64,000 bases of DNA from Citrobacter amalonaticus (GTDB lineage Bacteria > Pseudomonadota > Gammaproteobacteria > Enterobacterales > Enterobacteriaceae), in contig NZ_CP014015.2 in the NCBI RefSeq assembly GCF_001559075.2, positions 3,038,001-3,102,000 of the forward strand. The letters run 5' to 3'. Shown piece by piece: positions 38,917 through 48,797 of this stretch (position 1 is the first letter of the stretch; each line of letters starts with the position of its first letter). Both the position numbers and the translations under genes were made by a program. A model generated the notes under the pieces. That model was not told where the DNA came from and searched no databases. It saw nothing but the letters and a program-made list of their open reading frames with translations.

Positions 38917-41900
38917 TTATTCTACGGCAAACATTCTGTCGAGTTTGCTGTAGCCCAGTCCGTTGATTTTCTTCACCTTGATCTGCACCGGGATCCGTTC
39001 TTTCATCGCTTCCACATGGCTAATCACGCCAATGGTTTTGCCGCTGGCGTTGAGCGCATCCAGCGCATCAAGGGCGGTATCCAGCGTTTCACTGTCGAGC
39101 GTGCCAAAGCCTTCGTCAAGGAACAGCGAGTCAATGCGCGTTTTGTGGCTGACCAGATCGGAGAGCGCCAGCGCCAGTGCGAGACTGACCAGGAAACTTT
39201 CGCCACCGGAAAGGGTACGGGTATCGCGCACGGCGTCGGCCTGCCAGGTGTCGACCACCTCCAGTTCCAGCGCTTCACTGGCTTTGCGCTGTAGCAGATA
39301 GCGACCATGGAGACGGGTCAACTGGTTGTTCGCCAGCCAGACCAGGTTATCCAGCGTCAGCCCTTGGGCGAATTTGCGGAATTTATCCCCCTCTTTAGAG
39401 CCGATCAGCGCATTCAGGTAGCCCCAGTCTTCAACCTGTTGCATCGCGTTGTCGATTTTTTGCATCAACGTCTGCTGCTGCTGGCGATTGTCGCTGTCCT
39501 GTTTTAGCTGTTGGCGTATTTCGCCCTGACGCGTGGCGTTGTCGCGTACCCGATCGTTTAACTGCGCCACGGTTTGCTGAACATGCTCAATCGACTGTGT
39601 GGGATCCAGACCCGCTGGCGGCTGTTGCTGATGTGCCGCCAGCGCCTGCGCCGATTGTGCGGCGAGCGTCTGTGCCTGCTGAACCTGATTTTCCAGCGAC
39701 TGTTTTAGCTGTTCCAGACGCGTGACCGCCTCGTCATCCAGCAGCGCGGCAAGAAATGCCGCCTGATCGGCAAATATACTGTGCTCAAGCGCAGCATCGA
39801 ACTGCGCCTGCGCATCGGCAGCGCGCTGAGTTTCCTGCTTCTCCTGCTGCTGTAATGTCTGCAATTGACTGTGCAGCGACACGCACTCGTCATGAACCTG
39901 ACGCCAGTTTTCCAGCGTCACGCTTGCATCATCTTCAGCGTCGGTATCGGCGACGGGCAGCGTCTCGAGCAGCGGGGTGAGTTGCGCGATGCGCGCCTGT
40001 AACGCCGTCAACTCCGTCTGCCGCTGTTGCCATGTTTGTGCATCCGCCGCGCGCGCGTCTAACCATGCTTCCTCGCTGCCTTCCTCAGGAAGTGACAACG
40101 TATAGCGGCTTAACTGGGCTGCCAGCGTCGCCTGGCGCTGGTCGATTTGCTGGCGGAACTGCGCCACCTGTTGCGCATGGGCGGTAATTTGCGCTTGTAG
40201 ATCATGGCGCTGGTTGAGCTGGTAGAGTTGCTGCTCGTGTTCATCCTGCGCCATCAACCAGGGTTGAATATCCTCCTGCGGCTGTAACGTGACGTTCAGT
40301 GCGCCGATCGTGGCTTGCCACTGTTGAGTGAGCGCTTGCTCTTCTTTAACCAGCGCCTGCGCTTCGCTTTCATCACGCTGAAGCTGCTGGTTGACGGCCT
40401 CTGATTGTCCCCGCAGGGTGGCGCCTTCATCGGCCAGCGATTTGACTTCTTTTTCCAGCGCATCGCGTCGCGCCTGATTAACACCGGGTTCGAGTGCCTG
40501 ATACGCCGCGACAGCAGGATGGGTGGTGGAACCGCAAAGCGGGCAGGGCTGGCCGGACTGCAACTGCGCACGCTGGCTTTCCAGATCCTTGATCCGTGCT
40601 TCCTGCTCACAGAGCGTTTTAACATCCTGATACTGCTGATATTTATCTTTATACTGCTGGCGTTTAGCCTCCAGCAGGGTGTTGAGTCGGGCCAGTTCCT
40701 GTTTGTTATGCGTCATCGTCGCCTGAAGCTGACTCAAACGCGTCAGTCGGGGAACAATCTGACCATGGAGCGAAAGCAGTTGCTGGCGCAGGGGGCGCTG
40801 TTGCGCATGCTTCGCCAGCGCAACAGCGACTTCATCCGCCGTCAGATTGAGCGTCACCGGCGGCAGCGATTCCAGCTTGCGGCTGTCGTTGACCTGCTGT
40901 TGCTGCCATTTTGCCAGTTGAACGTTATCGCTGGCCTGCTGAGCAAAAAGGGCGCGCCATCCTCCTAACTCGTTGCTCCACAGGCGAAAGCGATCGTGTT
41001 CGTTTAGCCACTCGCTTAGCGTCTGTTGCGTGGCGAGCAGGGCAGTGGACTGCCGCTCAGCCTGGCGGCGGATGTGATTGCGAAGCGTGAATCTACTCTG
41101 TAAGCGAGCATTCACTTCGTTAATCTGCTGACGAGTGCGGGAAACGGTAGCAGATTGCTCCTGAATGCGCTCCCACAGTGGGCGCAACGCTCTGGCGGGC
41201 TGCGCAAGGCTGAGCGCTGCCAGCTGTGGTTGGGCGTTTTCCAGCGCTTCCTGTGCAACCTGCAGCATTTGCTGACGCTGGTTCGCGTCGGCCTGCAGTT
41301 CGCGCTGTCGCGTCAGCCAGTTCAGTTGCTGTTGTCCTGTCTGCTGTTGGGCGACCAGTTGTTTCTCTTCGTCAGTGAGTGCCTGCAAACTTTCTGTCAG
41401 CGTCTGCAACGCCTCTGGCGCTAACAGCGCGACGCCGCTGGCCTGCGCCTGTAATTTTTCCAGTTCGGTGCGTGCGCTTTTGTGCTGCTCAAAAACCTGA
41501 GCGGAAATCTGGCCGTAAATTTCCGTGCCGGTCAGTTCTTCCAGCAGTTCCGCTCGCTCCTTCGGTTTAGCGTTGAGGAAGGCGGCGAACTGCCCCTGTG
41601 AGAGCAGCATTGAGCGGGTAAAGCGGCCGTAATCCAGCCCGGTCAGTTCCGCCGTCATCTCCAGTTTGTCTTTCACTTTATCGGCAAGGATTTTCCCGTC
41701 GGCACAGCGCGCCAGTTCAACGCGCGGAACCTGCAAATTACCGTCGGGCTGGTTGCGCGCCCGGTTTTGGCTCCAGAACGCACGATACGCTTCGCCTTTG
41801 ACTTCAAACTCCACTTCCGCCAGACATTCCGCCGTATCGCGGGTCATCAGATCGTTCTGCGATTGCGACACGGTATTCAGGCGCGGCGTCTCGTGGTACA

Positions 41901-42060
41901 GCGCCAGGCAAATCGCGTCGAGCAGAGTGGTTTTTCCCGCCCCGGTAGGCCCGGTAATCGCAAACAGTCCGTTGCTGGCAAAGGGTTCCACTGTGAAATC
42001 GACCTTCCATTCCCCTTTCAGCGAGTTGAGGTTTTTCAGGCGCAGACTGAGAATCTTCAT
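38917..42060 (-). CDS. sbcC: SbcC, ATPase subunit of the SbcCD nuclease
   Basis: This 1047-residue Rad50-type protein has the N-terminal Walker A GPTGAGKTTLLDAI (about 37-50), long coiled coils rich in Gln and Leu, a central zinc hook CPLC at residues 506-509, and the C-terminal signature TLSGGESFLVSLALALALSDL with Walker B DSLFLDEGFGTLD. With SbcD it cuts hairpins formed by long palindromes during replication. It overlaps sbcD by four bases (ATGA). Confidence 0.97.
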   Translation of the reverse strand: MKILSLRLKNLNSLKGEWKVDFTVEPFASNGLFAITGPTGAGKTTLLDAICLALYHETPRLNTVSQSQNDLMTRDTAECLAEVEFEVKGEAYRAFWSQNRARNQPDGNLQVPRVELARCADGKILADKVKDKLEMTAELTGLDYGRFTRSMLLSQGQFAAFLNAKPKERAELLEELTGTEIYGQISAQVFEQHKSARTELEKLQAQASGVALLAPEALQTLTESLQALTDEEKQLVAQQQTGQQQLNWLTRQRELQADANQRQQMLQVAQEALENAQPQLAALSLAQPARALRPLWERIQEQSATVSRTRQQINEVNARLQSRFTLRNHIRRQAERQSTALLATQQTLSEWLNEHDRFRLWSNELGGWRALFAQQASDNVQLAKWQQQQVNDSRKLESLPPVTLNLTADEVAVALAKHAQQRPLRQQLLSLHGQIVPRLTRLSQLQATMTHNKQELARLNTLLEAKRQQYKDKYQQYQDVKTLCEQEARIKDLESQRAQLQSGQPCPLCGSTTHPAVAAYQALEPGVNQARRDALEKEVKSLADEGATLRGQSEAVNQQLQRDESEAQALVKEEQALTQQWQATIGALNVTLQPQEDIQPWLMAQDEHEQQLYQLNQRHDLQAQITAHAQQVAQFRQQIDQRQATLAAQLSRYTLSLPEEGSEEAWLDARAADAQTWQQRQTELTALQARIAQLTPLLETLPVADTDAEDDASVTLENWRQVHDECVSLHSQLQTLQQQEKQETQRAADAQAQFDAALEHSIFADQAAFLAALLDDEAVTRLEQLKQSLENQVQQAQTLAAQSAQALAAHQQQPPAGLDPTQSIEHVQQTVAQLNDRVRDNATRQGEIRQQLKQDSDNRQQQQTLMQKIDNAMQQVEDWGYLNALIGSKEGDKFRKFAQGLTLDNLVWLANNQLTRLHGRYLLQRKASEALELEVVDTWQADAVRDTRTLSGGESFLVSLALALALSDLVSHKTRIDSLFLDEGFGTLDSETLDTALDALDALNASGKTIGVISHVEAMKERIPVQIKVKKINGLGYSKLDRMFAVE

Positions 42061-43259
42061 GCCTCATGCTCCCCGGACAGTGTCTGTAGTGTGCGGTGAA
42101 AAAGTGATGTCAGGCGTTCACACTGAGGCGGCTCAAGTTCTTCCAGCGCCAGACGGCGGGTAAATACTTCATCCACGCTCAGTTCGCTCAGCGTTTCCCG
42201 GCGTTCGTTACTCAACATGCGTTCGCGCTGCTCCCGACTGCGGCGAACTAACAGCACCTCAACGGGCAGTGTTTCCGTCAGCGTCTGAATTTTCCGCTGC
42301 ATGTCATGCAGGTATTCATCGGTGGTGATTTCAATATCCAGCCAGACCGGGGTTTCCAGCGGACTGTCACGCCACTGCTCCAGTTGTTCGGTAATGGCGG
42401 CAAGATCGCCCTTCAGCACAGCCAGCGGTTGCGTTACCGGAACAGTGAGCTCCTCGACGCTGGTTAATGCGCCGTCCTGGAAGTCCACCCGATGCACGTA
42501 TTTGCTTTTGCCGCATTCGTCAAAGCTCAGCGCGATGGGCGAGCCGCAGTAGCGGATATGCTCCGTACCGCCAATTTTCTGCGCCCGGTGGATGTGACCC
42601 AGTGCGATATAATCGGCAGGCGGGAAATTTTGCGCCGGGAAAGCATCCAGCGTGCCAATATAAATGTCACGCACGGCGTCACTTTTGCTGGCACCCACGG
42701 TAGTCAGGTGGCCGGTGGCGATAATCGGCAGGGCGAGATCGCCACGCAACGCGCAGGCGGCCTCGTATTGCTGCTGGTAATAGTCGGTGATGGCACCCAG
42801 TAAATGCTGTTGTTTTTCCTGGCCAGAGAGTCCCGCCTGGCTGCTGATAATGTCGCGTGGGCGTAAAAATGGCACCGGGCACAGCACCGCGCCGGGCTGA
42901 CCATCGCGACGATGCAGGATCTGCGGCGCGTGACCGGCGCTGGCCACAACCGTGGTATTGAGAAACGCCAGAATCTCACGGGATTCATTCAGCGTGGCGA
43001 CGGAATCATGATTTCCCGCTAATACCACCAGATGACAGCCCGTTTGCTGTAGGTTGACCACAAAACGGTTATAGAGCTCGCGGGCATAGCTTGGCGGTGA
43101 GCCGGTATCGAAGATATCGCCTGCCACGATGATCGCGTCCACCTGTTGCTCAACCGCTGTTTCCAGCAGCCAGTCAAGAAAGGCCTGATGTTCAGCGGCA
43201 CGGCTTTTGCTGTAGAAATTTTGTCCCAGATGCCAGTCAGAGGTGTGAAGGATGCGCAT
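42057..43259 (-). CDS. sbcD: SbcD, nuclease subunit of SbcCD
   Basis: This 400-residue Mre11-type phosphoesterase shows the metal-binding motifs in order: ILHTSDWHLGQ, VAGDIFDTGSPP, LAGNHDS and IIATGHLT...IALGHIHRAQ. The start MRILHTSDW follows E. coli; the open frame upstream runs into the phoB regulatory region. It is coupled to sbcC by a four-base overlap and transcribed away from phoB. Confidence 0.97.
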   Translation of the reverse strand: MRILHTSDWHLGQNFYSKSRAAEHQAFLDWLLETAVEQQVDAIIVAGDIFDTGSPPSYARELYNRFVVNLQQTGCHLVVLAGNHDSVATLNESREILAFLNTTVVASAGHAPQILHRRDGQPGAVLCPVPFLRPRDIISSQAGLSGQEKQQHLLGAITDYYQQQYEAACALRGDLALPIIATGHLTTVGASKSDAVRDIYIGTLDAFPAQNFPPADYIALGHIHRAQKIGGTEHIRYCGSPIALSFDECGKSKYVHRVDFQDGALTSVEELTVPVTQPLAVLKGDLAAITEQLEQWRDSPLETPVWLDIEITTDEYLHDMQRKIQTLTETLPVEVLLVRRSREQRERMLSNERRETLSELSVDEVFTRRLALEELEPPQCERLTSLFHRTLQTLSGEHEA

Positions 43260-43369
43260 AACGGTTCCATGGCAAAAAAGCATAAAGGGGATTATAACCA
43301 TTCGGGGGCTGTAATATCTCGTTTCTCGGGTGTCATAAATCAACAACCTAAGGTTAACGTCAGCACGCA

Positions 43370-43403
43370 TTTTCATAAATCTGTCATAAAACTGACGCAT
43401 AAT
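43370..43403 (+). promoter_or_regulatory. Pho boxes and -10 of phoBR
   Basis: Two overlapping PhoB boxes lie at 43370-43387 (TTTTCATAAATCTGTCAT) and 43381-43398 (CTGTCATAAAACTGACGC), followed by the -10 element CATAAT at 43398-43403. This gives autoregulation of phoBR and is nearly the same as in E. coli. Confidence 0.9.
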
Positions 43404-43455
43404 GGCGCCGCATTAAGACAGATGATGATAAGCAACTTATATAACAGGGCAAATC

Positions 43456-44145
43456 ATGGCGAGACGTATTCTGGTCGTAGAAGATGAAGCTCCAATTCGC
43501 GAAATGGTCTGTTTCGTGCTTGAGCAAAATGGCTTTCAGCCCGTTGAAGCTGAAGATTATGACAGTGCGGTGAACCAGCTTAATGAACCCTGGCCGGATT
43601 TGATCCTCCTTGACTGGATGTTGCCTGGTGGTTCTGGTCTACAGTTTATTAAACACCTCAAGCGTGAAGCGATGACCCGGGATATTCCGGTCATGATGTT
43701 GACCGCCAGAGGGGAAGAAGAGGATCGCGTACGCGGCCTGGAAACCGGCGCGGACGACTACATTACCAAACCGTTCTCGCCGAAAGAGCTGGTTGCCCGC
43801 ATCAAAGCGGTGATGCGTAGGATTTCGCCGATGGCGGTGGAAGAGGTCATTGAGATGCAGGGGCTAAGCCTGGATCCCACCTCGCACCGCGTGATGACCG
43901 GCGAAAACCCGCTCGATATGGGGCCGACGGAATTTAAACTCCTGCATTTCTTTATGACGCATCCCGAGCGGGTTTACAGCCGTGAGCAACTGCTGAATCA
44001 CGTCTGGGGCACCAACGTCTACGTTGAGGATCGCACGGTTGATGTGCATATTCGCCGTCTGCGTAAGGCGCTGGAAGCCAGCGGCCACGATCGGATGGTG
44101 CAGACGGTTCGCGGGACAGGGTATCGTTTTTCGACCCGTTTTTGA
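43456..44145 (+). CDS. phoB: PhoB, phosphate regulon response regulator
   Basis: This 229-residue OmpR-family activator has a receiver with Asp53 (LILLDWMLPGGSG) and Lys105 (YITKPFSP). Its winged helix ends VDVHIRRLRKALEASGHDRMVQTVRGTGYRFS. It binds Pho boxes such as those before phoA and phoB in this window. phoR follows after 41 bases. Confidence 0.98.
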   Translation: MARRILVVEDEAPIREMVCFVLEQNGFQPVEAEDYDSAVNQLNEPWPDLILLDWMLPGGSGLQFIKHLKREAMTRDIPVMMLTARGEEEDRVRGLETGADDYITKPFSPKELVARIKAVMRRISPMAVEEVIEMQGLSLDPTSHRVMTGENPLDMGPTEFKLLHFFMTHPERVYSREQLLNHVWGTNVYVEDRTVDVHIRRLRKALEASGHDRMVQTVRGTGYRFSTRF

Positions 44146-44186
44146 AAGGCAAGAACAAGAGCCTGGCTCTGAAGGGAGAGTGACCC

Positions 44187-45482
44187 GTGCTGGAACGGCT
44201 GTCATGGAAAAGGTTGGTGCTGGAGCTGATACTTTGCTGTATCCCGACCTTGATCCTAAGTGCATTTTTGGGTTACCTGCCGTGGTTTTTACTGGCATCG
44301 GTAACAGGACTGCTTATCTGGCATTTCTGGAATTTATTACGCCTCTCATGGTGGCTGTGGGTCGACAGAAGCATGACGCCGCCGCCGGGACGAGGCAGTT
44401 GGGAACCGCTGCTGTATGGGTTGCATCAGATGCAACTGCGCAATAAAAAGCGTCGTCGTGAGCTGGGCAATCTGATTAAACGCTTTCGCAGCGGGGCGGA
44501 GTCGCTGCCCGATGCGGTGGTGTTGACCACCGAAGAGGGGGGGATCTTCTGGTGTAACGGTCTGGCGCAACAGGTGCTGGGCTTACGCTGGCCGGACGAT
44601 AGCGGACAGAACATCCTGAACCTGCTGCGTTATCCGGAGTTTACGCAGTACCTCAAGTTGCGGGATTTCAGCCGACCGTTAAATCTGGTGCTTAATACCG
44701 GCCGACACCTGGAAATCCGCGTCATGCCGTATACCGATAAGCAACTGCTGATGGTGGCGCGCGACATGACCCAGATGCACCAGCTCGAAGGCGCGAGACG
44801 CAATTTCTTCGCCAACGTGAGCCACGAACTGCGTACCCCGCTCACGGTGTTGCAGGGCTATCTTGAAATGATGCACGAGCAAACGCTGGAAGGGGCAACG
44901 CGCGAAAAAGCGCTGTTAACGATGCGCGACCAGACCTCGCGCATGGAAGGACTGGTGAAACAGTTGCTCACGCTGTCGAAAATCGAAGCCGCCCCGACGC
45001 TTCTGCTCAATGAGCAGGTCGATGTCCCTATGATGCTGCGGATGGTTGAACGCGAGGCGCAGACGCTCAGTCAGCAGAAGCACACGTTCAGTTTTGAGGT
45101 GGATAACCAGCTGAAAGTACTGGGGAATGAAGAGCAACTGCGTAGCGCGATGTCCAACCTGGTGTATAACGCGGTGAACCATACCCCAGCGGGAACCCAT
45201 ATCACCGTCCGCTGGTATGCGGCGCCGCACGGCGCGGAGTTTAGCGTGGAGGATAACGGACCGGGCATTGCGCCGGAACATATCCCACGGTTAACAGAGC
45301 GATTTTATCGGGTGGATAAAGCGCGATCGCGGCAAACGGGCGGCAGTGGACTGGGACTGGCTATCGTTAAACACGCGCTGAATCATCACGAAAGTCGCCT
45401 GATGATCGACAGTCAACCGGGTAAAGGGACGCGCTTTAGTTTTGTGCTGCCGGAACGATTAATTGCCAAAAAAAGTGCTTAA
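44187..45482 (+). CDS. phoR: PhoR, phosphate regulon sensor kinase
   Basis: This 431-residue inner-membrane kinase/phosphatase has two N-terminal membrane helices, a PAS domain (about 100-190), the phosphorylated His213 in NVSHELRTPLTVLQG, the N box SNLVYNAVNHTP and the G boxes VEDNGPGIAPEHI and GGSGLGLAIVKHAL. It signals phosphate level through the Pst transporter and PhoU. A strong terminator follows. Confidence 0.98.
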   Translation: MLERLSWKRLVLELILCCIPTLILSAFLGYLPWFLLASVTGLLIWHFWNLLRLSWWLWVDRSMTPPPGRGSWEPLLYGLHQMQLRNKKRRRELGNLIKRFRSGAESLPDAVVLTTEEGGIFWCNGLAQQVLGLRWPDDSGQNILNLLRYPEFTQYLKLRDFSRPLNLVLNTGRHLEIRVMPYTDKQLLMVARDMTQMHQLEGARRNFFANVSHELRTPLTVLQGYLEMMHEQTLEGATREKALLTMRDQTSRMEGLVKQLLTLSKIEAAPTLLLNEQVDVPMMLRMVEREAQTLSQQKHTFSFEVDNQLKVLGNEEQLRSAMSNLVYNAVNHTPAGTHITVRWYAAPHGAEFSVEDNGPGIAPEHIPRLTERFYRVDKARSRQTGGSGLGLAIVKHALNHHESRLMIDSQPGKGTRFSFVLPERLIAKKSA

Positions 45483-45508
45483 AGTGCAATCGTAAGGTTT
45501 TCTTTCCA

Positions 45509-45538
45509 TAAGCCAGCTAATGCTGGCTTATTTTCTTT
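45509..45538 (+). terminator. Rho-independent terminator of phoBR
   Basis: TAAGCCAGC (45509-45517) pairs with GCTGGCTTA (45522-45530) around a four-base loop, followed by TTTTCTTT. Confidence 0.85.
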
Positions 45539-45888
45539 GCGGCTAAGATAACTCTGCTGAATTTATCAACGTCTGGTTGTTTTTTGTTCGCATGATAAGC
45601 CATGACTTTTTCTTTAGTATGGTGTTTTACACTAGTGTGAGATTTGATATCGCTATAATCTTCCGGTTTTTGGATCCCTCCTTGCTTTAAAACGTTATAA
45701 GCGTTTAAATTGCGCCCCAGATGCTGTCAGACTGACTGTATTCAGGCGGTAAATCGAAAAACTATTCTTTGCTTTCCTGGTTATGGGATATATCCCTCTG
45801 GAATGGCTTAAAAAAACCGCTGTTTCTTCCCGCAGGGAAAGACACTACGTTAATTTAATCAACACCACATCCACAGGCCGTAAGCTTT
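45539..45888 (+). other. 350-bp leader/promoter region of brnQ
   Basis: No gene is seen. The region is moderately AT rich, with TATAAT at 45654-45659 as a possible -10 element but no good -35, and an ACACTAGTGT palindrome near 45629-45638. The open frame at 45783-46100 overlaps brnQ out of frame and has no domain. Confidence 0.45.
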
Positions 45889-47208
45889 ATGACCCATCAG
45901 TTAAAATCGCGCGATATTATTGCGCTGGGCTTTATGACTTTTGCGCTGTTCGTCGGCGCAGGGAACATCATCTTTCCTCCAATGGTTGGTTTGCAGGCAG
46001 GCGAAAACGTCTGGATGGCGGCATTCGGTTTTCTGATCACCGCTGTTGGGCTACCGGTGCTGACCGTTATCGCGCTGGCGAAAGTCGGTGGTGGCGTTGA
46101 CAGTCTGAGTACCCCTATCGGTAAAGTGGCTGGCGTTTTGCTGGCGACCGTCTGCTATCTGGCCGTCGGACCGTTATTTGCTACGCCGCGTACCGCAACG
46201 GTCTCTTTTGAAGTGGGCATTGCCCCGCTGACCGGCGACTCGACGCTGCCGCTGTTTATCTACAGCGTGGTCTATTTTTCCATTGTCATTCTGGTGTCGC
46301 TCTATCCGGGCAAACTGCTGGATACCGTGGGTAACTTCCTGGCGCCACTGAAGATTCTGGCGCTGATTGTGCTCTCCGTTGCGGCCATCATCTGGCCTGC
46401 CGGCCCGATCAGTCATGCCATGGAAGCCTATCAGACGGCGGCATTCTCCAATGGTTTCGTTAACGGTTACCTGACGATGGATACGCTGGGCGCGATGGTT
46501 TTTGGCATCGTTATTGTTAACGCCGCCCGTTCTCGCGGCGTGACCGAAGCGCGTCTGCTGACCCGTTATACCGTCTGGGCTGGCCTGATGGCGGGCGTAG
46601 GATTAACGTTGCTGTACCTGGCGCTGTTCCGTCTCGGATCTGACAGCGCCACGCTGGTCGATCAGTCGGCGAACGGCGCGGCGATCCTGCATGCCTATGT
46701 TCAGCACACCTTTGGCGGTGCGGGTAGCCTGCTGCTGGCGGCGCTGATCTTCATCGCCTGTCTGGTAACGGCGGTCGGCCTGACCTGCGCCTGCGCGGAA
46801 TTCTTCGCCCAGTATGTGCCGCTCTCCTACCGCACGCTGGTGTTTATTCTTGGCGGCTTCTCGATGGTGGTTTCTAACCTGGGGCTCAGCCATCTGATTC
46901 AGATTTCTATTCCGGTGCTGACGGCAATCTACCCGCCGTGTATCGCACTGGTTGTATTAAGTTTTACCCGCTCATGGTGGCATAATTCGACCCGCGTCAT
47001 TGCTCCGGCAATGTTTATCAGCCTGATTTTTGGTATCCTTGATGGTATTAAAGCATCGGCAATCGGCGACGTGTTACCGGCCTGGACCCAGCGCTTACCG
47101 CTGGCGGAACAAGGTCTGGCGTGGTTAATGCCTACCGTCGTGATGGTGATCCTGGCGGTTGTCTGGGATCGCGCAGCAGGTCGACAGGTGACTTCCAGCG
47201 CACACTAA
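45889..47208 (+). CDS. brnQ: BrnQ, branched-chain amino acid:cation symporter
   Basis: This 439-residue inner-membrane carrier of the LIVCS family takes up leucine, isoleucine and valine (LIV-II system). It has 12 hydrophobic segments and begins MTHQLKSRDIIALGFMTFALFVGAGNIIFPP, nearly identical to E. coli. It stands alone between two terminators. Confidence 0.97.
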   Translation: MTHQLKSRDIIALGFMTFALFVGAGNIIFPPMVGLQAGENVWMAAFGFLITAVGLPVLTVIALAKVGGGVDSLSTPIGKVAGVLLATVCYLAVGPLFATPRTATVSFEVGIAPLTGDSTLPLFIYSVVYFSIVILVSLYPGKLLDTVGNFLAPLKILALIVLSVAAIIWPAGPISHAMEAYQTAAFSNGFVNGYLTMDTLGAMVFGIVIVNAARSRGVTEARLLTRYTVWAGLMAGVGLTLLYLALFRLGSDSATLVDQSANGAAILHAYVQHTFGGAGSLLLAALIFIACLVTAVGLTCACAEFFAQYVPLSYRTLVFILGGFSMVVSNLGLSHLIQISIPVLTAIYPPCIALVVLSFTRSWWHNSTRVIAPAMFISLIFGILDGIKASAIGDVLPAWTQRLPLAEQGLAWLMPTVVMVILAVVWDRAAGRQVTSSAH

Positions 47209-47228
47209 GATTGCGGAAAAAGTGTTTT

Positions 47229-47264
47229 AACCACGGGGCTATTACTGGCCCCGTGGTTTTTTAT
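47229..47264 (+). terminator. Rho-independent terminator of brnQ
   Basis: AACCACGGGGC (47229-47239) pairs with GCCCCGTGGTT (47248-47258), followed by TTTTTATT. Confidence 0.88.
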
Positions 47265-47286
47265 TGTGTTGATGGGTTAGGAATCG

Positions 47287-48660
47287 ATGGAAAGTAATAA
47301 CAAGCTGAAGCGTGGGCTAAGCACCCGACACATTCGCTTTATGGCCCTGGGCTCAGCAATCGGCACCGGGCTGTTTTATGGCTCTGCGGACGCCATCAAA
47401 ATGGCCGGGCCGAGCGTGCTGCTGGCCTACATTATCGGTGGGGTGGCGGCCTATATCATTATGCGCGCGTTGGGGGAAATGTCTGTACACAACCCTTCCG
47501 CCAGCTCCTTTTCGCGCTATGCGCAGGAAAACCTCGGCCCGCTCGCCGGTTACATTACCGGCTGGACCTACTGTTTTGAAATCCTGATTGTCGCCATTGC
47601 CGACGTGACCGCGTTCGGCATCTATATGGGCGTCTGGTTTCCGACGGTGCCGCACTGGATCTGGGTGCTCAGCGTGGTGCTGATCATTTGCGCCATCAAC
47701 CTGATGAGCGTGAAAGTGTTTGGTGAGCTGGAGTTCTGGTTCTCCTTCTTTAAAGTTGCCACCATCATCATCATGATTGTGGCTGGCTTCGGTATCATCA
47801 TCTGGGGGATTGGCAACGGCGGACAACCGACCGGGATCCATAACCTGTGGACTAACGGCGGTTTCTTCAGCAACGGCTGGCTGGGGATGGTGATGTCGCT
47901 GCAGATGGTGATGTTTGCCTACGGCGGTATTGAGATCATCGGTATCACTGCCGGTGAAGCGAAAGACCCGGAGAAGTCTATTCCGCGCGCGATTAACTCG
48001 GTGCCGATGCGTATCCTGGTGTTCTATGTGGGGACACTGTTCGTCATTATGTCTATCTACCCGTGGAACCAGGTGGGAACCGACGGTAGCCCGTTTGTGT
48101 TGACCTTCCAGCATCTCGGTATCACCTTTGCTGCCAGCATTCTCAACTTTGTGGTGCTTACGGCGTCACTGTCGGCGATTAACTCTGACGTCTTTGGCGT
48201 CGGTCGTATGCTGCACGGGATGGCGGAGCAGGGCAGTGCGCCGAAAGTGTTCGCCAAAACCTCGCGTCGGGGGATCCCGTGGGTCACCGTGATGGTGATG
48301 ACTATCGCTCTGCTGTTTGCGGTGTATCTGAATTACATCATGCCGGAGAATGTCTTCCTGGTGATTGCGTCGCTGGCGACCTTCGCGACGGTATGGGTGT
48401 GGATTATGATCCTGCTGTCGCAAATCGCTTTCCGTCGTCGTCTGCCGCCGGAAGAGGTGAAAGCGCTGAAGTTTAAAGTGCCGGGCGGCGTGGCAACGAC
48501 CATTGTAGGCCTGATTTTCCTCGTCTTTATCATCGGACTGATCGGTTATCATCCGGACACCCGCATCTCGTTGTACGTTGGCTGTGGCTGGATTGTTCTG
48601 CTGATGATTGGCTGGATGTTCAAGCGTCGCCACGATCGTCAGATGGCGCAAGCGCAGTAA
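47287..48660 (+). CDS. proY: ProY, proline-specific-type permease of the APC family
   Basis: This 457-residue amino-acid permease has 12 hydrophobic segments and the family opening STRHIRFMALGSAIGTGLFYGSADAIKMAGPSVLLAYIIGG. The conserved box YGGIEIIGITAGEAKDPEKSIPRAI is present. In Salmonella ProY is cryptic for proline unless overexpressed, so the physiological substrate is not settled. The start ATG lies 22 bases past the brnQ terminator. Confidence 0.95.
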   Translation: MESNNKLKRGLSTRHIRFMALGSAIGTGLFYGSADAIKMAGPSVLLAYIIGGVAAYIIMRALGEMSVHNPSASSFSRYAQENLGPLAGYITGWTYCFEILIVAIADVTAFGIYMGVWFPTVPHWIWVLSVVLIICAINLMSVKVFGELEFWFSFFKVATIIIMIVAGFGIIIWGIGNGGQPTGIHNLWTNGGFFSNGWLGMVMSLQMVMFAYGGIEIIGITAGEAKDPEKSIPRAINSVPMRILVFYVGTLFVIMSIYPWNQVGTDGSPFVLTFQHLGITFAASILNFVVLTASLSAINSDVFGVGRMLHGMAEQGSAPKVFAKTSRRGIPWVTVMVMTIALLFAVYLNYIMPENVFLVIASLATFATVWVWIMILLSQIAFRRRLPPEEVKALKFKVPGGVATTIVGLIFLVFIIGLIGYHPDTRISLYVGCGWIVLLMIGWMFKRRHDRQMAQAQ

Positions 48661-48664
48661 TGTT

Positions 48665-48693
48665 GTACCGGGTGGCGTGAATGCCATCCGGTC
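48665..48693. repeat. REP palindrome after proY
   Basis: ACCGGGTGGCG / TGCCATCCGGT form an imperfect hairpin four bases after the proY stop. Confidence 0.7.
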
Positions 48694-48696
48694 ATT

Positions 48697-48719
48697 TCTC
48701 CTCCCCCGAACTCCTCCCC
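48697..48719 (-). promoter_or_regulatory. Two MalT-box-like sites upstream of malZ
   Basis: TCTCCTCCCC (48697-48706) and ACTCCTCCCC (48710-48719) are reverse complements of GGGGAGGAG-, each 9 of 10 to the MalT consensus GGGGAKGAGG, with 13-base phasing. malZ belongs to the maltose regulon in E. coli, so MalT activation is likely. Confidence 0.72.
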
Positions 48720-48797
48720 CAATAAACCTTCAGATGATGAGTTATCCTGTAAATCGCTATGGCAAGGTGTGCTCATTTTCATCAAAGGGGATACGTG